Below are positions 30,801-38,429 of a stretch of DNA of 64,000 nt, in pieces. A program made the position numbers and the translations under genes. Location: contig JAWQUS010000003.1 of the NCBI GenBank assembly GCA_036365455.1, forward strand, positions 2,872,001-2,936,000. The letters run 5' to 3'. Below the pieces are notes generated by a model. That model saw only the letters and a program-made list of their open reading frames with translations, had not been told where the DNA came from and made no database searches. The stretch comes from Macrosoma leucophasiata. Lineage: Eukaryota; Arthropoda; Insecta; Lepidoptera; Hedylidae. The number at the start of each line of letters is the position of its first letter. The stretch's first letter is position 1.

Positions 30801-31395
30801 TATAATCCAGCCCCTTAACTAATCTATTCATTTACAAATTAATGAAAACCATCGGTGCAAAGACGCATCCCAAATGTGTACACCAGTTAATGTAATTAAC
30901 CGGTCCGAACTAGACTTTGAACATGCCACTAGTTCTTGCCAAAGACTAACACCGCTGTTCCTTGTTATTTACTCGCTTCGAACCTGAGGAGTTGCATCGT
31001 TTCATAGAAGCCGATGATTTATTCTAAAGCTTTAATAAATTCTGAAACTGAGAAACAACACTCCGCTTCTTGCAGGCCAGGATTATACCCGAATTCAAGA
31101 TTTTACTGATAATGACTGTAATCATTATGATTTTTCGAGATTTTGACACATTCACGACATATGAATGACATTTTTTATAATTATATTGGATATTTTTTAC
31201 TCTTTTAAAGTTTTAAGGAGCGGTTCGGAATATTTGCCTTTTGAGTGTTCAAAGACAATTACGAGTTATATAAAGATCAGTCAAATGCGGAAATGGACAC
31301 TCATGTTGTGAGAATGTTTTTGTACCACTATGCTCCTGGCAAAAATGTAAACTTATGTTGCTGGAGTATTTAAAATTTATTACCACTCCTATTGA
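30801..31395 (+). repeat. Local triplication, unit 2 (uninserted)
   Basis: CTAATCTATTCATTTACAAA, GACTTTGAACATGCCACTAG, GAAGCGGTTCGG-type segment (GGAGCGGTTCGGAATATTTG), GCTCCTGGCAAAAATGTAAA. Mostly 85-95 percent like unit 1. Confidence 0.85.
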
Positions 31396-31620
31396 CGTTC
31401 TAATCCCGTTCCTAACTAATCTATTCATTTACAAATTAATGAAAACCATCGGTGCAAAGACGCATCCCAAATGTGTACACCAGTTGATGTAATTAACCGG
31501 TCCGAACTAGACTTTGAACATGCCACTAGTTCTTGCCAAATACTAACACCGCTTTTCCTTGTTATTTACTCGCTTCGAACCTGAGGAGTTGCATCGTATT
31601 ATTGACGATAATGTTTTATT
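31396..31620 (+). repeat. Local triplication, unit 3 (truncated)
   Basis: Repeats CTAATCTATTCATTTACAAA through GAACCTGAGGAGTTGCATCG, nearly identical to unit 2, then diverges. Confidence 0.83.
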
Positions 31621-31671
31621 AGGATGCAAAATTAATGTAGCTGAGTGTCCAAACGTTTGTATACTGTTTTT

Positions 31672-31970
31672 TTACTGGTGGTAGAGCTCCAGTGACGGAG
31701 TTCGCGGGCGTAGGCACCACCGCATTACCTGATTTACTTGCCGCTAAATGGTAGTGTTCAGCACTATCGTGTTCCGGTCAGGTGGTAATGTACGGCCCTG
31801 TAATTTCCGGCACAGAGGCATAACACCTTAGGCCTCAGGAGTGGTAACGCATTTGCATTTTGACCTTGGTCTTTGTGTGGGTGTCTATAGGCTGCAGTCA
31901 TCACTTAACATCAATGTGAACTGCATGCTTGTTTGCCACTTCAATTACATAAAAAAAAAAAAAATAAATA
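31672..31970 (+). repeat. Rep-C, full copy
   Basis: TTTACTGGTGGTAGAGCTCC to TTCAATTACATAAAAAAAAA then (AAAT)n. Confidence 0.88.
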
Positions 31971-32101
31971 AATACTAACCCTCTTACTCATAAACGTACA
32001 TTAGATACGTTTTAGCTATAGAATGCTTTGTCTTTGTCAGTTGCATTGTCAAATGTGCACGATAGAAAAAGACAAAGGAGAGATTAGCAACATTTAAACT
32101 A

Positions 32102-32190
32102 AAATACGTAATTTCACGCCTGTAATCCCCGAAGGGGTAGGCAGAGGTAAATGCATGCATTCAAACATACTCGTACATGCAAACACCATG
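32102..32190 (-). mobile_element. SINE-B 3' fragment
   Basis: TACGTAATTTCACGCCTGTA ... CATGCAAACACC, stopping there (5' truncated). Confidence 0.75.
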
Positions 32191-32278
32191 TTAAAAAACT
32201 GCATGGAAACCTCTTTATTTCAGGTTTTTATGGGCCATAGTGTTACCATTAGAAACTGTATGGTTGCTTAGAACTCAA

Positions 32279-32440
32279 CAATACCTCACGCGTAGGTAAT
32301 TTGATTACGTATGGCTACGGACGTGCTACGACATATGCCATCGTAGCAGTGCCTACGTTGCGTAGACGGTCGATGTAGCTGACCGTAGCATATCCATGTA
32401 GCGTAGCCGCGTAGCAATACGCAATACGCGTTGTAGTAAG
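32279..32440. repeat. CGTAGC/GCTACG-dense stretch
   Basis: About a dozen GTAG/CTAC words in 160 bp (CATCGTAGCAGTGCCTACGT, GTAGCGTAGCCGCGTAGC), with ACGCGTA near both ends. Probably the subterminal repeat region of a short DNA element; class unknown. Confidence 0.55.
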
Positions 32441-32470
32441 AGAGCTAGTGAACCCTGCAAGTAATATACC

Positions 32471-32733
32471 TGAAAAGTCTATTATATCGGTTGCCTAACT
32501 AGCATAGTTGGTAATAGATGGCGCTGCTGCTACCATAAAGCAATGCAATAGATGTGAAGGAAAGATTTGACAAATCGGGCAGGGCTTCAGTAGCTCAATT
32601 GGAAGAGCGACTGGACTAGATTCCCAGTAGGTCGCGAGTTCGAGTCTCGCCTGAAGTCAAATTTTTCTTTCCATTTATCTTTAAAAATAAAATATATTTC
32701 ACAAGCATGTGTTAATGCGAAATAATATAAAAA
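32471..32733 (+). mobile_element. SINE-D, full-length copy with a mid-element tRNA-like domain
   Basis: 263 bp bounded by a perfect 13-bp direct repeat CAAGTAATATACC (32458-32470, 32734-32746), so it inserted as one unit. The tRNA-like domain (32584-32658) has paired ends CTTCAG/CTGAAG, D-arm AGCTCAATTGGAAGAGC, T-arm GCGAGTTCGAGTCTCGC and an irregular anticodon arm. It sits 113 nt inside the unit. The leader contains CTAGCATAGTTGGTAATAG (32499-32517), which resembles a tRNA D-arm/A-box, so a tRNA dimer is possible. The tail ends CATGTGTTAATGCGAAATAA. A functional tRNA is unlikely: the anticodon arm does not form a 5-bp stem with a 7-nt loop. Confidence 0.85.
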
Positions 32734-33179
32734 CAAGTAATATACCACATGACGGATACTTTTTGTATGTTCCTTGTATAACTTATTACGTAATATCGTA
32801 TATCTTAACTTGACACCTGTATTTCTTGGAGGGGTAGTACAAGTAAATACAACACTAGGAACTGGCAAGTTACGTATTTAATTTTCTTTTCATTCTTTTT
32901 TTTTTCTTTCTATTAAATGCCTCGGTATTATGGCGGTAGCAAGCGTTAGATAAAAAGGTCCCGTAGCAGTGACATTTTTCCGGTGAATATCTATCAAATC
33001 ATATCTTTACATATTACGAGAGACGTGCATAATGCAATTATTTTAACAATGTTTTTAAATAAATAGCTTACCTATTTCCTGCAAAAGGTTTGAAACCATT
33101 GGTTTTATAATTATTATAAAAACATATTTATGATCCTTTTAAAGAAGACTTATTTGATATGTCACACAATACACTCCTA

Positions 33180-33480
33180 ATATAAAAAAAGATTAAATGG
33201 TGTGTAGCGTCTACTACATTAAGGCGCCAACTAGTGGAATACAATGAAACCTCACAGTACTTATCTAGTACGGTAGATGGCGTGCATTCGAATTACATCG
33301 CACATACGAAGATTTCTCGAGAGTTGGCATATATACAACTTCCCAACGTCAACCGTTGGGCCGCGGCCCGCCAGGCGCTATCACCTCGCCTGGTCGGAGG
33401 ATCCTCCCTTTTCGTCGGAGGGACACTTCCAGACGTTCCTCCACAGGTGATTTATTCCTCAAAATAGCCTTAAATTAAAA
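33180..33480 (+). other. GC-rich patch with a 77-codon frame; unrecognised
   Basis: The frame at 33234-33467 ends near CTCCACAGGTGATT, which could be a splice donor. The patch has internal inverted words (CCCAACG/CGTTGGG, GCCAGGCG/CGCCTGG). GC content stands out from the AT-rich surroundings. No acceptor site or recognised motif, so exon status is only a possibility. Confidence 0.25.
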
Positions 33481-33937
33481 AAAAAAACTCATTTATTTTC
33501 AATACGCATACTTGAAGTCACTGACATGTGTGCGTTTTAAGTCAATCTACCGAGTACTTTCAGAGAATATCGGCTGCAACGCCAGTCACGCACGAGTGTG
33601 ATTGTTTCTATTTTTTACTTTTGAGGCACGAAACCCTTAAAAATACCTCCATTCATAACACCTATACAATTTTAGTTTAGAACTATGATGATACAGGATA
33701 CAACCAAACTGGAAACAAACAAGCAAACCGTATGTAAAGCCTTAGGCGTGTGTATTCCGAAACACGTACGGACAGTCGCGGTCAGCTCAATCTGTATGCA
33801 AAACGGCTCGCGGGATCTCATTTCCATCGGCTGGCACACCCCGCACCCGCCTCCCCGCAAACAGGGCTGCCAATGTCGGAAAACCGATAATATTAAAGCT
33901 GATATATCGATGTTAAATATATAATATAAACGTACCG

Positions 33938-34238
33938 TAACTTCACGCCTGTAATCCCCGAAGGGATAGGTAAATGCATGCATTCAAGCATACATGCAAA
34001 CACCCACGATTCGCCGGTTACGTTTCTGGCCCATATAACAGGTGGCGAGCCTGTTGCCATCTCCGGGCACATTACCAAACTCCGAGGTACTGGGAAACTT
34101 CCAGAAAATGGAAAAATCCCTATAGAACCAGAGATAAAGGATCTCAAACAGTTATCTCTGATAGCCCTCGACCCGGGAATCGAACTCAGGATCTCCAGCG
34201 TAGTAGTAGTGGCCTGCTACCACTAGGCTACCGAGGCA
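33938..34238 (-). mobile_element. SINE-B, near full length
   Basis: Plus view: CGTAACTTCACGCCTGTAAT to CCACTAGGCTACCGAGGCAG. A few bases (GGCAGA) are missing beside the tail stem. No clear target duplication. Confidence 0.85.
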
Positions 34239-34281
34239 GTTGAATAATAATAAAATATATAGAAAAATATATATATTCAAT

Positions 34282-34755
34282 AATTCACTGGTAGTAGAGT
34301 TCCAATGTGCTCGAGGGCGTTTACACCTTTACGCATTATCTGATCTACCTGCCGCCAAATGGTAGTGTTCAGTACTATCGTGTTTTTTTTATGTAATGGA
34401 AGTGGCAAACCAGCATGCAGTTCACATTGATGTTAAGTGATGACTGCAGCCTAAAAACACCCACGCAAAAACCAAGGTCAAAATGCAGATGCGTTACCAC
34501 TCCTGAGGCTAAAGGTGTTATGCCTCTGTGCCGGAAATTACAGGGCCGTACATTACCACCTGACCGGAACACGATAGTGCTGAACACTACCATTTAGCGA
34601 CAAGTACGAGTATATTAGGTAAGGTGTTCCGGTTAGATGATAATGAATGGCCTCGTAATTTCTATGACAGAGACACAACAACTAAGGTGTCAGGGGTGGC
34701 ACGCATCTGTATTTTTGCCCTCTGGTCTGGGTGTCTGTGGGCTGCAACAACGACA
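34282..34755 (+). repeat. Old Rep-C variant split by a younger inverted Rep-C
   Basis: 34282-34381 (ACTGGTAGTAGAGTTCCAAT ... AGTACTATCGTG) and 34621-34755 (GGTGTTCCGGTTAGATGATA, AAGGTGTCAGGGGTGGCACG) read as one copy when 34382-34620 is removed. Confidence 0.75.
34382..34620 (-). repeat. Younger Rep-C nested in the older one
   Basis: TTTTTTTTATGTAATGGAAG to GCGACAAGTACGAGTATATT; truncated in its 5' third. Confidence 0.82.
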
Positions 34756-34911
34756 GCAAAATCTTTAGTTTTTATAGAGGTGTTAACAAGCTGTAATATT
34801 TACCAATCATCAATGCGATCTTATTTATTTTGACACTTTTAATTGGTCCATAATAAACAAATATCGTTTAAAACTTCTGATTTATTATAATAATTTGTAC
34901 ACATGATGTGT

Positions 34912-35165
34912 TCTTAGGTTTTCGCGAGCTACACTCAAAACTATTTTTACGGATTTATCTCGCGTATATTAAACTAAAATGATTTTTAAAATCAACCCGA
35001 CGTTTCGGTCGCTTTTCAGCTTCCGTGGTCCCGGGCAGACTGAGGTGACATTTGTCTGACAGAAGTTCAAAAAAAATTATATGTAGCTACCTCCATTGAT
35101 TTCGTAAACGCCTTGCGTAGCGTTCAGGCGTTTACGAAATCGATGGAGCTACATATAACGGCCTA
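34912..35165 (-). mobile_element. PLE 3' UTR fragment with terminal foldback
   Basis: Same 3' region as the 4.2-kb copy (TTTTCGCGAG..., ACCCGACGTTTCGGTCGCTT). At its truncated end CTCCATTGATTTCGTAAACG (about 35089-35108) recurs inverted in 35127-35158 with a spacer containing GCGTAGCGTTCA. No clear target duplication was found. Confidence 0.8.
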
Positions 35166-35411
35166 ACCCTATTAATACGTAGAAAATAATTTAAAAAAAT
35201 TGCAACAAACTTCTTTTCACGCACTATTGTTCTAATTCACGTACAACAAACTTATCAGAATCATATCATGAATTGTATATATTTTTTTTAAAACTACTAT
35301 TGAAGAACACCAAGACGTATTATATAAGTATATACATTATCGAATATAATAGCAAATATTTTTTTCTAAAAATCATCGATAATATCATAACATTAATAAG
35401 TTATCGATATA

Positions 35412-35612
35412 TTGACGGCCCGGTTAGTCCAGCGGTGTGAGATAACCGTTCGATCCGAAGGGTCGCGGGTTCGATCCCCGCACCGGGATAAATGTTTGTA
35501 TGGCCTACAGATATTTGTTTCGGGTCTGGGTGTTTGTGTATGTGTTGTATGTGTACAACGGCACCCACGACACAGGTTTATACCTACTGTGGGGCTGCGA
35601 GTGTATAAAAAA
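35412..35612 (+). mobile_element. SINE-A, full-length tRNA-derived SINE
   Basis: Head CCCGGTTAGTCCAGCGGTGT (A-box) and GGGTTCGATCCCCGCACCGG (B-box and acceptor 3' strand), with CCCGGT/ACCGGG ends able to pair. The tRNA-unrelated body is TTCGGGTCTGGGTGTTTGTG ... CACCCACGACACAGG, then CTGTGGGGCTGCGAGTGTA. Seven-base TCGATAT lies on both sides. Not a tRNA gene: no usable anticodon stem-loop. Confidence 0.85.
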
Positions 35613-35899
35613 AAATATATATCTATGTCGATATTAGAACAAAATAGGCATCCTTATTCGCAACGTAATGCCTACAAACTGACGCATCAGTCACCGACCG
35701 AATACATATGAACGATTATCGGGTTTCGATCAATCCTTTTATGTTTTGCCGGATGCGAAATGGAGGAAGAAGACACTCGCCGTAAGCGTTGGGTTACTGT
35801 TCTATACATTGTTTATAACAAAACAGTGAAAATCGAGTGTCTGAACATTAAATATTTTTCCAAAAAACTGTTACAAGCGATTTAAGAAAAGTAACTGAA

Positions 35900-36405
35900 A
35901 CCAAAAAATCAATTTTTGGAATTTTCGTCTGTCTGTCTGTTTGGTACGTTATAACTTCGAATCTACTCAACAGATTTGAACGCAGTTTGCATATAATTAG
36001 GAGCGTTGTCAAAATTTGTTTGTTACGTCAAAATCGGTTTAGGGTAAAAGGAGTTATGATCAATGGAAAATTTACTTCAAACACTGCTTCAAAACTTTTA
36101 ACAGAGTTGAATGCGGTGTGCATAGGCGTTAGTGGCGTTTGTGGCGTTGCTGGTGGTGGTAGTGGTTTTGGTGGCGTTTGTGGCAATGGCAGCGTTGATG
36201 TCATTACTGGTGACGTTGGTGGCATTTTTGGCTTTGGTGGCGTTAGTATAATATCGTGTACAGATAAGTATGAATGTAAACCAGATTTTTTAGCTATTCA
36301 TTAGTGTTTTCGTATGATCCAAAATTAATTAAAATTTATATTTATAAAAAATGCTGCCCTATGTGACTATTCCACGCGAACGAAGTCGCGGGCACAGTTA
36401 GTATA
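35900..36405 (+). repeat. TTGCCCGCG-type repeat (TCTGTCTGTCTG start)
   Basis: TCGTCTGTCTGTCTGTTTGG, CTCAACAGATTTGAACGCAG, end CGCGAACGAAGTCGCGGGCA. Carries the GGCGTT minisatellite. Confidence 0.6.
36110..36245 (+). repeat. Degenerate GGCGTT/GGTGGC minisatellite
   Basis: Imperfect 6-9-bp units (GTTAGTGGCGTTTGTGGCGT, GGTGGTGGTAGTGGTTTTGG). It produces a spurious Gly/Val-rich frame at 35987-36304. It lies inside a repeat ending ACGAAGTCGCGGGCACAGTT. Confidence 0.8.
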
Positions 36406-36427
36406 TTAGTATTACCTTTTTTTTTTC

Positions 36428-36495
36428 TGGCGGTGAAGTTCCAAGTAGAGTCAGAGCTCGAAAGTGTAGGCACCACTGCATAAGCGTATCTATAA
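36428..36495 (+). repeat. Rep-C 5' remnant
   Basis: CTGGCGGTGAAGTTCCAAGT, GAAAGTGTAGGCACCACTGC. Confidence 0.55.
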
Positions 36496-36509
36496 TATTT
36501 TTATTTTTC

Positions 36510-36655
36510 ACAACAACACATGCGAGTGAATTTAGAAACTAAAGAAAAAGTGAAAAGAAAAATTTGACTTCAAACAGGAATCGATCATGCGACCTCAGGA
36601 TAACCAGTCCAGCTACTTTTTACCACTAAACTGACTTTTTCTAAAATTAATTCTG
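36510..36655 (-). mobile_element. SINE-D relative (D2), partial
   Basis: The minus strand has a tRNA-like stretch AGCTGGACTGGTTATCCTGA then GGTCGCATGATCGATTCCTG, and the family tail with CATGTGTTGTTGTG. The 5' leader is not recognisable. Confidence 0.62.
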
Positions 36656-36662
36656 AACTGAT

Positions 36663-36957
36663 TTTACTGGTGGTAGAGCTCCAGTGACGGAGCTCGCGGG
36701 CGTAGGCACCACCGCATTACCTAATATACTTGCCGCTAAATGGTAGTGTTTAGCACTGTCGTGTTCCGGTCAGGTGGTAATGTACGGCCCTGTAATTTCC
36801 GGCACAGAGGCGTAATACCTTAGGCCTCAGGAGTGGTAACGCATCTGCATTTTGACCTTGGTCTTTGTGTGGGTGTCTATAGGCTGCAGTTATCACTTAA
36901 CATCAATGTGATCTGCATGCTTGTTTGCCAATTCGGTTAAAAAAAAAAAAAAAAAAA
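36663..36957 (+). repeat. Rep-C, full copy
   Basis: TTTACTGGTGGTAGAGCTCC to TTTGCCAATTCGGTTAAAAA. AACTGATTT before and AACTGAATTT after suggest the target site. Confidence 0.88.
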
Positions 36958-37185
36958 CTGAATTTTGACTGACCCGTTGGTCGACGCCCGGGCGCTGGCG
37001 TCAGCTAGATGTTAGGTTCTAGATAGTGCTGCTAGTTACAATAACTTAAACAAATATCTTGGTGCAACCCAGGCTAAAACAACTTAGGTCTCAGAGGTTG
37101 CAACGCATCTTTCTTCTTCTAAACCATTTGATAGTTCTTCTAAACCATATTTATAGGTTGATATCATGCAATTATTTTATCTTTT

Positions 37186-37420
37186 GTTTGATATTATTTC
37201 GCATTAACACATGCTTGTGAAATATATTTTATTTTTAAAGAAAAATGGAAAGAAAAATTTGACTTCAGGCGAGGCTCGAACTCGCGACCTACTGGGAATC
37301 TAGTCCAGCCGCTCTTCCAATTGAGCTACTGAAGTCCTGCCCGATTTGTCAAATCTTTCCTTCACATCTATTGCATTGCTTTATGGTAGCAGTAGCGCCA
37401 TCTATTACCAACTATGCTAG
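37186..37420 (-). mobile_element. SINE-D copy starting at the leader A-box-like motif
   Basis: Flanked by a 14-bp repeat TTATTTTATCTTTT (37172-37185, 37421-37434). In element orientation it starts at CTAGCATAGTTGG, 28 nt shorter than the 32.5-kb copy. The T-arm is GCGAGTTCGAGCCTCGC. Confidence 0.87.
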
Positions 37421-37659
37421 TTATTTTATCTTTTCCCTAAAGCGCTCGGTTCTTTAATCTTCGACCACGATGGAAAAGCGAGAGTCATAAAAGTAGTATA
37501 AAAGTTAGCTATCATTGTAACGAGGACATTTACAAGCGACGGGACGGAATGGACAAAAAAAAAGTTTTTTGTTATCCTTCCCTTTAGTTACTGGATTGAA
37601 AGAAGCACCTGTTTATGTCATGAAGGGATAATCCCTACTTCCCTACTATCCCTACTTAT

Positions 37660-37950
37660 ATTACAAATGTGAAAGTAACTCCATCTGTCTGTCTGTTACC
37701 TTTTCACGTCCGAACGACTGAACCGATTTTAATGAAATTTAGTACAGAGATAGAGTTGACTTTGAGAAAGAACATAGAATTTAAATGATTTTAAAAATCA
37801 TTTTAGTTTAATATACGCGAGATAAATCCGTAAAAATAGTTTTATTTCAAGAACATAGAACATTTTGTCTCCTTATATCCCCCACCCCTCTAAAATTGGG
37901 GGTGGAATTTGTATTGATCATGCCACAATTTTCAAGGTACAAATTTAAAA
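37660..37950 (+). repeat. TTGCCCGCG-type repeat split by a PLE insertion
   Basis: TTATATTACAAATGTGAAAG, CATCTGTCTGTCTGTTACCT, GACTGAACCGATTTTAATGA; the PLE lies at 37780-37848; it resumes AACATTTTGTCTCCTTATAT. Confidence 0.62.
37780..37848 (+). mobile_element. 69-bp PLE 3' terminal insertion
   Basis: Holds only TTTAGTTTAATATACGCGAG and ATAAATCCGTAAAAATAG of the PLE 3' UTR, flanked by a 12-bp direct repeat AAGAACATAGAA (37768-37779, 37849-37860). It split an older TTGCCCGCG-type repeat. Confidence 0.85.
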
Positions 37951-37994
37951 CTTGGTATTTAAATAATATTTATAGTTATTACACACTGCATCCT

Positions 37995-38065
37995 GTACAT
38001 CATCACTCCAGGTGAAAAACGTCCGCTGCTGAACAAAGCCTTCCCCAAAGACTCCCACAACAGTG
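37995..38065 (-). repeat. RTE-2/Rep-H-type 3' tail
   Basis: CATCATCACTCCAGGTGAAA, ACGTCCGCTGCTGAACAAAG, CCTTCCCCAAAGACTCCCAC: a LINE tail with no body attached. Confidence 0.6.
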
Positions 38066-38069
38066 TCGA

Positions 38070-38150
38070 CTGTAAGTAATCTCATAGGCTCACCTGTTAC
38101 ATGGACCAAATCAGCCAAAACGGAAATGGCGATTCGTTTGCATGTCATCG
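38070..38150 (+). repeat. SINE-B degraded fragment
   Basis: AGGCTCACCTGTTACATGGA and GGCGATTCGTTTGCATGTCA match the SINE-B body; adjacent to an RTE-2/Rep-H tail. Confidence 0.5.
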
Positions 38151-38429
38151 TATAAGGACACTGTCGTTATAATAGCGTTTTATTTTTATTGTTTATTTAA
38201 AATCCGCTACTAGTAAGTTATATAAATTCAATAAACCTCAGAAAATTTAATTTTATCAACCCGAAAAAAAGTTTTAAAATTTATTATACTATTTCTATCT
38301 CCTATACAACAGTCATAGTGTTTTATTTCTTGTTGAGAAAAATTCTAAAACTGTATGATTTTGAAATTTTAGGTATTGATTACGCGTAGTTTCTAATGAA
38401 ATAAAGATTATACGTGCAATTAAAATGTA

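Noticed and set aside
32584..32658. tRNA gene
   Set aside because: A- and B-boxes and acceptor pairing exist, but the anticodon arm lacks a proper 5-bp stem with a 7-nt loop, and the domain sits inside a retroposed 263-bp unit with target duplications. The SINE-A and SINE-B heads were rejected as tRNA genes for similar reasons.
35987..36304. 105-codon Gly/Val-rich frame
   Set aside because: It is the translation of a degenerate GGCGTT/GGTGGC minisatellite inside an interspersed repeat whose end is ACGAAGTCGCGGGCA; no start context or homology.
37780..37848. Third PLE foldback
   Set aside because: The AAATGATTTTAAAAATCATTT palindrome is nearly present in the PLE 3' UTR itself (TTGATTTTAAAAATCATTTT), so it need not be a new inversion.
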